38,933 bases of DNA. Origin: an uncultured Acetatifactor sp. GTDB lineage: Bacteria > Bacillota > Clostridia > Lachnospirales > Lachnospiraceae. The stretch is taken from the NCBI GenBank assembly GCA_934394515.1, contig CAKRRU010000009.1, positions 1-38,933 on the forward strand, in the 5' to 3' direction. A program made the translations under genes and the position numbers. This document shows, one piece after another, positions 1 through 7,557 of the stretch. Each line of letters starts with the position of its first letter. Within the stretch, counting starts at the first letter, position 1. The notes under the pieces were generated by a model. The model made no database searches, was not told the origin of the DNA, and was given only the letters and a program-made list of their open reading frames with translations.

Positions 1-1023
1 TCTGACGGTATTCTTACCAAGAACGAATACACCAACGACTCCAGCGTGGATCTTACCACTGTTGCCAAGATTGGTGACACCATGGAAGTCAAGGTCCTGA
101 AAGTAAACGACGGTGAGGGACAGGTTCTCCTTACCTACAAGCGTCTTGCTGCTGACAGAGGCAACAAGAGAATTGAAGAAGCATACAATAACCACGAGGT
201 TCTGAAAGCTACCGTATCCCAGGTACTGGACGGCGGCTTAAGCGTAATCGTGGACGAAGTAAGAATCTTCATCCCCGCAAGCCTGGTATCGGATACCTAT
301 GAGAAGGATCTGACCAAGTATGCAGGACAGGAGATCGAATTCGTTATCAGCGAGTACAATCCCAAGAGAAGAAGATACATCGGTGACCGCAAGCAGCTTA
401 TTGCTGCCAAGAAGGCTGAGCTGCAGAAGGAACTCTTTGAGAGAATCAAAGAGGGTGATATCGTAGAAGGCGTTGTTAAGAACGTAACTGATTTCGGTGC
501 ATTCATCGATCTGGGCGGTGCAGACGGACTGCTTCACATCTCCGAGATGTCATGGGGCAGAGTTGAGCATCCCAAGAAGGTATTCAAGGTTGGCGACAAG
601 CTGAAAGTCCTGATCAAAGAGATCAACGGCAATAAGATCGCACTTTCCTTAAAATTCGATGATGCTAATCCCTGGAAGAACGCAGCAGAGAAGTATGCAG
701 TCGGCAATGTAGTAACCGGTAAGGTCGCAAGAATGACTGACTTCGGCGCTTTCGTCGAGTTAGAGCCCGGTGTGGACGCACTGCTTCATGTATCCCAGAT
801 CGCTAAAGAGCATATCGAGAAGCCCTCTGATGTACTGAATGTCGGTGATGAAGTAACTGCTAAGGTTGTAGATTTCAACGAGGCAGATCATAAGATTTCC
901 CTGAGCGTAAAAGCTCTGACCGCTCCCGAACCCGCTGAGGCAGAGGAAGAGTCCGATGCAGACGTTGTATCTGTTGATATCGACGCTGTAATCGCTGCAG
1001 AAGCTGAGAACACTGAGGAATAA
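1..1023 (+). CDS. rpsA: S1 RNA-binding domain protein (ribosomal protein S1-like), 5' truncated
   Basis: The frame is open from base 1 and runs for 340 residues to a TAA, so the true start lies upstream; the GTG at 46 is internal. The visible part holds the end of one S1 domain (codons 1-49), a second, less canonical one (about 64-130), and two classical S1 domains (about 148-216 and 231-300), the latter two each carrying a TDFGAF strand followed by a LLH(I/V)S segment. An acidic Glu/Asp/Ala tail follows. Proteins of this kind bind single-stranded mRNA and associate with the ribosome. In many Lachnospiraceae the S1 repeats are fused to the C terminus of IspH (HMBPP reductase), so the missing N terminus could be IspH; this cannot be seen here. 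cheR starts only 24 bases downstream with no terminator between, suggesting co-transcription. Confidence 0.9.
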   Translation, partial: SDGILTKNEYTNDSSVDLTTVAKIGDTMEVKVLKVNDGEGQVLLTYKRLAADRGNKRIEEAYNNHEVLKATVSQVLDGGLSVIVDEVRIFIPASLVSDTYEKDLTKYAGQEIEFVISEYNPKRRRYIGDRKQLIAAKKAELQKELFERIKEGDIVEGVVKNVTDFGAFIDLGGADGLLHISEMSWGRVEHPKKVFKVGDKLKVLIKEINGNKIALSLKFDDANPWKNAAEKYAVGNVVTGKVARMTDFGAFVELEPGVDALLHVSQIAKEHIEKPSDVLNVGDEVTAKVVDFNEADHKISLSVKALTAPEPAEAEEESDADVVSVDIDAVIAAEAENTEE

Positions 1024-1047
1024 TCAACCGTTAGGTGGTAGATATTC

Positions 1048-1830
1048 GTGATATACGATTATGAGTACTTTAAAAGAGAGATCTATTCTCTGACTACGAT
1101 CGATCTGAATGCTTACAAAGAGAAGCAGATGAAGCGGCGTATCGATACACTGATTGCAAAACATAAGATCGTAGGTTATGACAAGTATGTACAGGCACTG
1201 AAGACGGATAAAGTACTTTTTGAGGAGTTTGTAGGTTATATTACCATCAATGTCTCAGAATTCTACCGCAATCCGGAACAGTGGAAATATCTGGAAGAGA
1301 CCGTGATCCCGGAACTGATCAAGCGCTTCGGCAAGAACCTGAAGGTTTGGAGCGCAGCATGTTCCACGGGAGATGAGCCTTACTCGTTAGTAATGGCTCT
1401 TTCGCGGCATATTCCTTTACAGCAGATACACATCTATGCTACGGATCTGGACAAACAGGTCATTGCAAAAGCAAAGACCGGATTGTACGGAGAGAAAAGT
1501 ATCGAAGGTGTACCGGAGGATCTGAAGAGGAAATATTTCACGAAAATAGGACCCTCTTACAAGATCGCAGATGAGATCAAAGCAAGAGTTGATTTCCATC
1601 AGCATAATTTATTGAAGGATGTTTATCCTACCGACTGTGATCTGATTGTGTGCAGAAATGTACTGATTTATTTTACAGAGGAAGCAAAGGATGAAGTATT
1701 CCGGAAATATTATCAGTCTCTGGCCAAGGGTGGTATGCTGTTCATCGGTAGTACGGAACAGATTATGAATTACCGTGAGATCGGTTTTGAGAGAAAGAGT
1801 TCTTTCTACTATGTGAAACCGGTGCAATAA
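1048..1830 (+). CDS. cheR: CheR-type chemotaxis protein methyltransferase
   Basis: This 260-residue protein has the full CheR architecture: a helical CheR_N domain (about 1-75), then an SAM-dependent methyltransferase fold. The SAM-binding loop reads AACSTGDEPYS (about 102-112; the family usually has GEEPYS), and the motif IVCRNVLIYF (about 200-209) followed by a GGMLFIGSTE strand (about 229-238) is characteristic. Known members transfer methyl groups from SAM to glutamates of methyl-accepting chemoreceptors for sensory adaptation. The start is GTG, preceded by a purine-rich TAGGTGG box; an ATG alternative is not evident. It is an orphan here: no cheB, cheA, cheW or receptor gene is adjacent, and it trails an S1-domain gene by 24 bases. 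It is followed by a strong terminator at 1851-1883. The family call is firm; the chemoreceptor substrate is inferred. Confidence 0.92.
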   Translation: MIYDYEYFKREIYSLTTIDLNAYKEKQMKRRIDTLIAKHKIVGYDKYVQALKTDKVLFEEFVGYITINVSEFYRNPEQWKYLEETVIPELIKRFGKNLKVWSAACSTGDEPYSLVMALSRHIPLQQIHIYATDLDKQVIAKAKTGLYGEKSIEGVPEDLKRKYFTKIGPSYKIADEIKARVDFHQHNLLKDVYPTDCDLIVCRNVLIYFTEEAKDEVFRKYYQSLAKGGMLFIGSTEQIMNYREIGFERKSSFYYVKPVQ

Positions 1831-1850
1831 TTTAATAAGGAAGCAATAAT

Positions 1851-1883
1851 AAGAGAGGAAAGCGGTTTGCTTTCCTCTCTTTT
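1851..1883 (+). terminator. Rho-independent terminator after cheR
   Basis: A perfect 13-bp stem (1851-1863 pairing with 1869-1881) with a GGTTT loop runs into TTTT. It ends the S1-cheR transcript. In the other direction the tail is A/T-rich but broken, so it may also serve the convergent nuclease gene whose stop is at 1907. Confidence 0.88.
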
Positions 1884-1923
1884 AATAAGTTAATAAGTAA
1901 ATGCAATTAATAAGTAGATGCAA
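1882..1923. repeat. Tandem 17-bp repeat spanning the 3' end of the nuclease gene
   Basis: Two adjacent 17-bp units, TTAATAAGTAAATGCAA (1890-1906) and TTAATAAGTAGATGCAA (1907-1923), differ at one base and are preceded by a partial unit TTAATAAG (1882-1889). The second unit contains the stop codon and last codons of the minus-strand gene, so the extra copy lies just beyond the stop. It looks like a small slippage duplication. Confidence 0.8.
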
Positions 1924-3013
1924 TCATGGATAATACGTGATTGGCATACCGGGTGAATCCTTCCCGGTTCTTTTTCATTTCATCTGTAAGTTCAAAGAAC
2001 AATTCTTTGCTCTTATAATCTCTTTTGAAGAACGGTGTAAACAGTATCTCCCATTGCGGCAGATAGCAGGAGAACTTCCGGGTGTAACAGTTTGCTGCGG
2101 AAGCCTGAAGCCTGTGTTCCTTGTCGACAAAACCCGCTACGGATTTATGCAGTGCCACATCCTCGGTGGGCAGGTAGTAATAGTCCTTGTAGTTGGAATA
2201 GAAATATTTCAATTCTTCCTCATAGATAGGAACCTTTAAAGTTGCTGTTTCACCATCTCCGCGGAAATAACAGTTTGCCGCAGAAGCAGTTACCGGCTTG
2301 GGCAAGGGAGTGGGAATCTGCAGGGTGATCAGTAATTCTTTGCGCTGTGCACCGTTGATATCTTTGTAATAATTGGCCTGTACTTTTCTGGCTTTGACAC
2401 AGTTCTCATTGAACAGATCATAGTAAGCCAGAATCGGAAGTACCTCCAACATTCCTTTCAGATCGTCCGCATTGTGCAGAAACAGAGCTTTTTCGGTGAA
2501 TTCGGAAGGATTTTTCACATAATCGTGATACAGTCCGATCAGTTCACCGCCGGAGAATACATCCGTGCGTGCAATTCCCAGATACTGTTCCAACGTTTTC
2601 TGCTTGCAGTTCGGTAGCTTTAAGAAGAACTTATAGGGAGAGATCCGGCGGTAAATATCAATTCCCTGAAAGCCGTCGAAGGAAAAAGGAAGCTTTAGCT
2701 GAGCGCATTTCTGCGTGATAAATGGGAGATCGAAATTGTTGCCGTTAAAATGTACCAGATAGCGGTAATCCCTGGAAAAGTCAAAAAATGCAGTAAGAAT
2801 GTCTCCTTCCTGGGAATAGTTGTCTGCCATCCACTGGATCGTCCGCCATTTGCCGGCCTGATAGTAGGCACAGCCGATCATATATAGATAAGAAGTGCGG
2901 GATGTGAATCCCGTGGTCTCAATATCGAGAAAAAGTATCTGTTCCAGAGGAGCCAGCTTATCCAAGGGATAGGAGATCGCAAAATCCTCCAGAGTCTCTT
3001 CTGATTTTTTCAT
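1907..3013 (-). CDS. RNase H-like (DEDD exonuclease-fold) protein, YprB-like
   Basis: This 368-residue protein contains a DEDD-type 3'-5' exonuclease fold of the RNase_H_2/YprB type. Exo I is visible as LFLDIETTGF (about 27-36), Exo II as VHFNGNNFDLPF (about 87-98), and an Exo III-like region as FLHNADDLKGML (about 178-189). These would place the metal-binding acids Asp/Glu, Asp and Asp. The C-terminal half (about 230-368) is not a recognisable catalytic domain; in it the heptapeptide ASAANCY occurs twice, about 60 residues apart. The family is thought to act on nucleic acid, but the substrate is unknown. The ATG at 3013 follows an AAGAGG box with good spacing. It is transcribed divergently from the Rnf operon, with an extended -10 promoter about 130 bp upstream. 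No partner gene (such as the YprA helicase) is visible here. Confidence 0.8.
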   Translation of the reverse strand: MKKSEETLEDFAISYPLDKLAPLEQILFLDIETTGFTSRTSYLYMIGCAYYQAGKWRTIQWMADNYSQEGDILTAFFDFSRDYRYLVHFNGNNFDLPFITQKCAQLKLPFSFDGFQGIDIYRRISPYKFFLKLPNCKQKTLEQYLGIARTDVFSGGELIGLYHDYVKNPSEFTEKALFLHNADDLKGMLEVLPILAYYDLFNENCVKARKVQANYYKDINGAQRKELLITLQIPTPLPKPVTASAANCYFRGDGETATLKVPIYEEELKYFYSNYKDYYYLPTEDVALHKSVAGFVDKEHRLQASAANCYTRKFSCYLPQWEILFTPFFKRDYKSKELFFELTDEMKKNREGFTRYANHVLSMIASTY

Positions 3014-3028
3014 GAATGACCTCTTTCT

Positions 3029-3123
3029 GCCCTGCGGGGCTTCCGGGCTGTTCGCCCTGCTTACTTATGATTGTTTATTCCTCTCGCAGAAAGCATATTT
3101 AGCCTGCAAGCAGTCACATATGT
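3029..3123 (-). repeat. Structured leader with dispersed motif TGACTGCTTGCAGGC
   Basis: On the minus strand, TGACTGCTTGCAGGC (3102-3116) is flanked by short inverted arms CATAT/ATATG. It is followed toward the gene by mini-hairpins GGGC-GAACA-GCCC (3045-3057) and GCCC/GGGC (3029-3040). The same 15-mer occurs at 14050 and 21780. At 14050 it likewise sits in a hairpin loop and is followed by a GGGCGAAGCCC hairpin, so the modules recur in the same order. Confidence 0.6.
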
Positions 3124-3140
3124 TTTCTATGGGGGAATTT

Positions 3141-3169
3141 ATTATATCATAGCATAAATTTTGAAAATA
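3141..3169 (-). promoter_or_regulatory. Extended -10 promoter for the YprB-like gene
   Basis: On the minus strand a perfect TATAAT (3141-3146) is preceded by TGA (an extended -10, ATGATATAAT). The region about 17 bp further upstream is T-rich but has no good -35 box. It would give a leader of about 120 nt containing the 15-bp motif at 3102-3116 and two short GC-rich hairpins at 3029-3057. Confidence 0.5.
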
Positions 3170-3192
3170 CAGTAGCATTTTGATGATAAAAG

Positions 3193-3221
3193 TTGATAAA
3201 AATTGATAAAAATAGTACAAT
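3193..3221 (+). promoter_or_regulatory. Probable promoter of the Rnf operon
   Basis: TTGATA (3193-3198), a 17-bp spacer and TACAAT (3216-3221) lie in a very A/T-rich stretch, about 50 bp upstream of rnfC. A second TTGATA (3203-3208) 10 bp downstream could pair with the AATAAT/TAATGT region around 3225-3232, so two overlapping promoters are possible. Confidence 0.5.
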
Positions 3222-3272
3222 TACAATAATGTGATTTATATAACAAGAACTATTTAGAAAGGATGTTAGGAA

Positions 3273-4592
3273 ATGGCGAAGTTGACATTTGTAGGCGGAA
3301 TACATCCCTATGATGGAAAAGATCTGTCCAAGGACAAACCGATCCAGGATGTCCTGCCCAAAGGAGAAATGGTCTATCCGCTGTCCCAGCACATCGGTGC
3401 TCCCGCAAAGCCTATCGTGGCCAAGGGAGACAGAGTACTGGCGGGGCAGAGGATAGCGGAAAGCGGTGGATTTGTGTCGGCACCCATCTATGCATCAGTG
3501 TCCGGTACGGTAAAAGCCATCGAGACGAGACGTGTAGTAACGGGAGACCTGATACAGAGTATCGTGGTAGACAATGATGGTCTGTATGAGAGTGAAGAAT
3601 TCCATCCCTATGCACCTGTGGACAAGCTGCATAAGGATGAGATCATCGACATTGTAAAGGAAGCCGGAATCGTAGGTATGGGTGGTGCCGGATTCCCTAC
3701 ACATGTAAAGCTTTCACCCAAGGATCCCGACAAAATTGAATATGTAATAGCCAACTGCGCGGAGTGTGAGCCTTATCTGACATCCGATTACCGCAGAATG
3801 ATGGAAGAGCCGGATAAGCTGATCGGCGGACTGAAGATCATGCTGAAGCTGTTCGACAATGCCCACGGTATTCTGGCAGTGGAGGATAATAAGCCGGATT
3901 GTATCTCTCTGTTAAAACAGATGACCAAGAATGATCCCCAGATCACAGTGAAAGCACTGAAGACCAAGTATCCTCAGGGCGCGGAGCGACAGCTGATCTA
4001 TGCTACCACGGGACGTAAGATCAATTCGTCCATGCTTCCTGCGGATGTGGGATGTATCGTAGATAACGTAGATACGGTAGTAGCTATTTACAGGGCAGTC
4101 ACGGAAGGACGCCCTCTGATGGAGCGTATTATCACCGTGACCGGAGATGCAGTGGCGAATCCCCGCAATTTCCGTGTGCCCATCGGTATGAGCTATCAGG
4201 AACTGCTGGATGTGGCGGGCGGCTTTAAACAGGAGCCGGAGAAGATCATCTGTGGCGGACCCATGATGGGATTCGGTATGTTCCAATTGGATGTACCTAC
4301 CACGAAAACGTCTACGGCATTACTGGCATTGACACAGGATGATGTATCTGCCATGGAGCCGAGTCCCTGTATCAACTGCGGACGCTGCGTGGAAGCCTGC
4401 CCCGGTCGTATTGTTCCCAGTCTTCTGGCAACTTATGCGGAGCATTTTGACGAAGAAGCCTTTGTGGAGCATAACGGCATGGAATGTTGTGAATGCGGCT
4501 GCTGTAGCTTTGTATGTCCGGCCAAGCGCCCTCTGACGCAGGAGATCAAGTCCATGCGTAAGATCCAGCTTGCCAAGAAGAAAAAGAAGTAG
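3273..4592 (+). CDS. rnfC: Rnf electron transport complex subunit C (NADH/FMN and Fe-S subunit)
   Basis: This 439-residue protein matches RnfC/RsxC. An N-terminal barrel-like domain (about 1-120) precedes the glycine-rich nucleotide/flavin loop GMGGAGFPTHVKL (about 135-147). Two 4Fe-4S cysteine clusters follow, CINCGRCVEACPG (about 365-377) and CCECGCCSFVCP (about 407-418), and the protein ends in a Lys-rich tail. In the Rnf complex RnfC is the peripheral cytoplasmic subunit that exchanges electrons with NAD(H). It is first in a tightly packed operon rnfC-D-G-E-A-B, with rnfD 12 bases downstream. The ATG follows an AAAGGA box. It is compact compared with gammaproteobacterial RnfC, which has a long repeat tail; that is usual for Firmicutes. 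Confidence 0.96.
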   Translation: MAKLTFVGGIHPYDGKDLSKDKPIQDVLPKGEMVYPLSQHIGAPAKPIVAKGDRVLAGQRIAESGGFVSAPIYASVSGTVKAIETRRVVTGDLIQSIVVDNDGLYESEEFHPYAPVDKLHKDEIIDIVKEAGIVGMGGAGFPTHVKLSPKDPDKIEYVIANCAECEPYLTSDYRRMMEEPDKLIGGLKIMLKLFDNAHGILAVEDNKPDCISLLKQMTKNDPQITVKALKTKYPQGAERQLIYATTGRKINSSMLPADVGCIVDNVDTVVAIYRAVTEGRPLMERIITVTGDAVANPRNFRVPIGMSYQELLDVAGGFKQEPEKIICGGPMMGFGMFQLDVPTTKTSTALLALTQDDVSAMEPSPCINCGRCVEACPGRIVPSLLATYAEHFDEEAFVEHNGMECCECGCCSFVCPAKRPLTQEIKSMRKIQLAKKKKK

Positions 4593-4604
4593 GAGGGAAG
4601 AACA

Positions 4605-5546
4605 GTGAGCGGACTTTTGAAAGTATCTTCAAATCCTCATATCCGATCTAAAGTAACAACCAGCAGTATTATGACGGCCGTAGTGATCGCACTGCTGCCG
4701 GCTGCCGGTTACGGAATCTATAATTTTGGCCCCAGAGCCCTGGCGGTCATGGCTGTCACCATTGCAAGTACCGTACTTACGGAATTGTTATTCGGCTGGT
4801 TGTGGAAGAAGAAAATAACGATCACAGATATGTCAGCTGTGGTAACGGGACTTCTGCTGGCACTGAACCTGCCGGTGAGTATTCCTTTATGGATGGCTGC
4901 TTTGGGCGGCGTGTTTGCGATCCTTGTGGTAAAAATGCTGTTCGGAGGACTGGGACAGAACTTTATGAACCCGGCCCTGGCAGCGAGATGTTTTCTATTG
5001 ATCTCTTTCCCGTCCCAGATGACGGATTTTACCTGTGATGCCTATACCGGGGCAACTCCCCTGGCAGCACTGAAGGCAGGAGAGAGTGTCAATGTCATGA
5101 ACATGATCGTAGGTAAGACGGCAGGAACCATCGGTGAGACTTCTGTGATCGCACTGCTGATCGGTGCATGTTTCCTGATCCTGATCGGTGTGATCGACCT
5201 GCGGATCCCCGGTACTTACATTGTGACGGTGATCCTGTTTGCCGGGATCTTCGGCGGACACGGTTTTGATCCCGCATACCTGTCTGCACAGCTGGCCGGC
5301 GGCGGTCTGATCCTGGGTGCGTTCTTCATGGCAACAGATTATGTGACTAGACCCATTACCATAAAAGGACAGTATGTATATGGTATTGTGTTAGGACTTC
5401 TGACCGGTATTTTCCGTATCTTCGGACCCGGTGCGGAAGGTGTATCCTATGCCATCATTTTAGGCAACCTTCTGGTGCCTTTGATCGAAAAATTCACCAT
5501 GCCGGTAGCTTTTGGCAGAAAGGCAGGTGCGAAACATGAAAAATAA
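4605..5546 (+). CDS. rnfD: Rnf electron transport complex subunit D (membrane flavoprotein)
   Basis: This 313-residue polytopic membrane protein is of the NqrB/RnfD family. About 8-10 hydrophobic helices are visible from residue 23 onward. The flavinylation motif YTGAT lies at 147-151, with Thr151 as the expected covalent FMN attachment site (family knowledge). RnfD takes part in electron transfer through the membrane and ion translocation. The start is GTG, preceded by AGGAGG at good spacing. It overlaps rnfG by 11 bases (5536-5546), implying translational coupling. Confidence 0.96.
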   Translation: MSGLLKVSSNPHIRSKVTTSSIMTAVVIALLPAAGYGIYNFGPRALAVMAVTIASTVLTELLFGWLWKKKITITDMSAVVTGLLLALNLPVSIPLWMAALGGVFAILVVKMLFGGLGQNFMNPALAARCFLLISFPSQMTDFTCDAYTGATPLAALKAGESVNVMNMIVGKTAGTIGETSVIALLIGACFLILIGVIDLRIPGTYIVTVILFAGIFGGHGFDPAYLSAQLAGGGLILGAFFMATDYVTRPITIKGQYVYGIVLGLLTGIFRIFGPGAEGVSYAIILGNLLVPLIEKFTMPVAFGRKAGAKHEK

Positions 5547-6162
5547 TAAAGATATTCAGGCAATGTTAAAAGAGGCCGGAATCTTGTTTGTCATTACTCT
5601 GATTGCCGGACTGCTGCTTGGCTTCGTTTATGAACTGACCAAGGAACCGATCCATCTGCAGGAGGAAAAGGCTGTACAGGAAGCCTGTCAGGCAGTATTT
5701 TCGGATGCGGAACATTTTAAAGAGCTGGATGCCTATACCCCGTCAGAGGACACAGCACAGAAGCTGACAGATACCGGAATTACCATAGGTACGGTCTATG
5801 AAGCACAGAATGCTGCGGGAGAACAGTTGGGTTATGTGATACAGACCACATCCTCGGAAGGGTACGGCGGTAATATTGTTCTGTATGTGGGAATCCGTCT
5901 GGACGGTACAGTCAATGATATTTCCATCTTAAGCATCTCCGAGACTCCCGGACTGGGAATGAAAGCGGGAGATGTGCTGGTTCCCCAGTTCCACAACAAG
6001 AACGTGAAGAGCTTTGCCTATACGAAGACCGGATCTACCTCCGACAGTGAGATCGATGCCATCAGCGGCGCAACCATCACGACCAAAGCCGTGACCAATG
6101 CTGTAAACGGAAGCCTTCTGGCATTTAATGATTATGTACAGGGAGGTGCAGGCAATGAATAA
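5536..6162 (+). CDS. rnfG: Rnf electron transport complex subunit G (covalent FMN subunit)
   Basis: This 208-residue protein has one N-terminal membrane helix (about 13-33) and an extracytoplasmic FMN-binding domain. The flavinylation motif SGAT occurs at 177-180 in the context ISGATITTKAV, so Thr180 should carry covalent FMN. It sits between the membrane subunits of the Rnf chain. I chose ATG 5536 over an in-frame GTG at 5512. It gives the usual N terminus (MKNNKDIQ), has an upstream purine box and overlaps the end of rnfD by only 11 bases. It overlaps rnfE by 8 bases. Confidence 0.95.
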   Translation: MKNNKDIQAMLKEAGILFVITLIAGLLLGFVYELTKEPIHLQEEKAVQEACQAVFSDAEHFKELDAYTPSEDTAQKLTDTGITIGTVYEAQNAAGEQLGYVIQTTSSEGYGGNIVLYVGIRLDGTVNDISILSISETPGLGMKAGDVLVPQFHNKNVKSFAYTKTGSTSDSEIDAISGATITTKAVTNAVNGSLLAFNDYVQGGAGNE

Positions 6163-6955
6163 AGCAGGTGAAAGACTTTATAACGGTATCATCAAAGAAA
6201 ACCCTACATTTGTACTGATGCTTGGAATGTGTCCGACACTGGCGGTTACTACATCGGCTATGAACGGTCTCGGCATGGGACTGACCACGGCAGTGGTACT
6301 TACCATGAGCAACCTGATCATTTCCCTTCTCAGAAAGGTGATTCCCAGCCGTGTGAGAATCCCGGCGTTTATCGTGATCATTGCATCGTTCGTAACAGCA
6401 GTACAGTTACTTTTGGAGGCATATCTGCCTTCCTTAAATGATGCCCTTGGCGTGTATATTCCGCTGATCGTTGTAAACTGTATTATTTTGGGAAGAGCAG
6501 AGAGCTATGCATATTCCAATCCGCCGATTCCGTCATTGTTTGATGGACTTGGCATGGGACTCGGTTTCTCTCTGGCACTGACATGTATCGGGGCGGTACG
6601 TGAGATCCTGGCAGCCGGATCCGTCTTCGGATTCCACATTATGCCGGATTCTTACGTGACCATCAATATTTTCGGTCTGGCTCCCGGAGCGTTTTTCGTA
6701 CTGGCAGCATTGACTGCTTTGCAGAACTATGTGAAGAACAAGAGAAAGCTTGCCGGAAAAGATTACGAGAAGATCCAGTCCGGATGCGGACATGACTGTC
6801 TGCACTGCGGCGAAAGCGGATGCTCGGAGCGTTTCTATGACAATTCTGACGCTGCTGCGGAAGATGCCGTGAAGGAAGCAGCCAAAGCGGCGGCAAAGCC
6901 TCAGACGCAAAACGATGAGATCGAAACAATAGATTTAGACAAGGAGGACAAATAA
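6155..6955 (+). CDS. rnfE: Rnf electron transport complex subunit E with cysteine-bearing C-terminal extension
   Basis: This integral membrane subunit of the RnfA/RnfE (NqrD/E) family has about six helices over residues 20-195 and typical motifs GMCPTLAVTTSA and LPLIVVNC-like VYIPLIVVNC. ATG 6155 is preferred because GGGAGG lies just upstream and the overlap with rnfG is only 8 bases; an upstream ATG at 6128 lacks a good site. At 266 aa it is longer than the roughly 200 aa core. After residue 200 comes a hydrophilic tail with Cys211, Cys215, Cys218 and Cys223 (Cx3Cx2Cx4C), then an Ala/Glu/Asp-rich end. The four-cysteine tail could bind a metal or Fe-S cluster; that is inference. rnfA starts at the next base. 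Confidence 0.95.
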   Translation: MNKAGERLYNGIIKENPTFVLMLGMCPTLAVTTSAMNGLGMGLTTAVVLTMSNLIISLLRKVIPSRVRIPAFIVIIASFVTAVQLLLEAYLPSLNDALGVYIPLIVVNCIILGRAESYAYSNPPIPSLFDGLGMGLGFSLALTCIGAVREILAAGSVFGFHIMPDSYVTINIFGLAPGAFFVLAALTALQNYVKNKRKLAGKDYEKIQSGCGHDCLHCGESGCSERFYDNSDAAAEDAVKEAAKAAAKPQTQNDEIETIDLDKEDK

Positions 6956-7540
6956 ATGGATAGTGTAAAAGATATGCTTCTGTTACTGATCAGTTCCTCT
7001 ATTGTCAGCAATATCGTCCTGAGTCAGTTCATGGGACTGTGCCCGTTCTTAGGCGTATCCCGTAAGATCAAGACAGCGGGCGGCATGGGAACGGCGGTTA
7101 TTTTCGTCATTACCCTTGCAAGTGCGGTAGCCGGTGTAATCTATAAGTTCATTCTTCAGCCGCTGCATATTGAATATCTGGAGACCATCGTATTCATTCT
7201 TGTCATTGCGGCTCTGGTACAGTTCGTGGAAATGTTCCTGAAAAAGGCAATGCCTTCCCTGTATCAGGCGCTTGGTGTATATCTGCCGTTGATCACAACG
7301 AACTGTGCGGTACTGGGTGTTGCCATTACCAATGTCCAGAAGGAATACGGTATCCTGACCGGTATCGTGAACGGTTTTGCCACAGCTCTGGGCTTTACCA
7401 TCGCTATCGTGATCCTGGCGGGACTGCGTGAGAAGATGGAGTACAATGAAGTGCCGGAATCTTTCAAGGGAATGCCCATGGTGCTGCTGACGGCAGGACT
7501 GATGGCGATTGCCTTCTGCGGATTCTCCGGTCTGATCTAG
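6956..7540 (+). CDS. rnfA: Rnf electron transport complex subunit A
   Basis: This 194-residue, six-helix membrane protein of the RnfA/NqrE family is homologous to the core of RnfE. The paired motifs GLCPFLGVS (about 27-35) and YLPLITTNCAVLG (about 108-120) are characteristic; the cysteines in these motifs are known in the family to hold an intramembrane iron-sulfur centre together with RnfE. Its ATG follows the rnfE stop codon directly, with AAGGAGG inside the end of rnfE. rnfB lies 17 bases downstream. Confidence 0.96.
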   Translation: MDSVKDMLLLLISSSIVSNIVLSQFMGLCPFLGVSRKIKTAGGMGTAVIFVITLASAVAGVIYKFILQPLHIEYLETIVFILVIAALVQFVEMFLKKAMPSLYQALGVYLPLITTNCAVLGVAITNVQKEYGILTGIVNGFATALGFTIAIVILAGLREKMEYNEVPESFKGMPMVLLTAGLMAIAFCGFSGLI

Positions 7541-7557
7541 GAAGGGAGTAACTAAGG

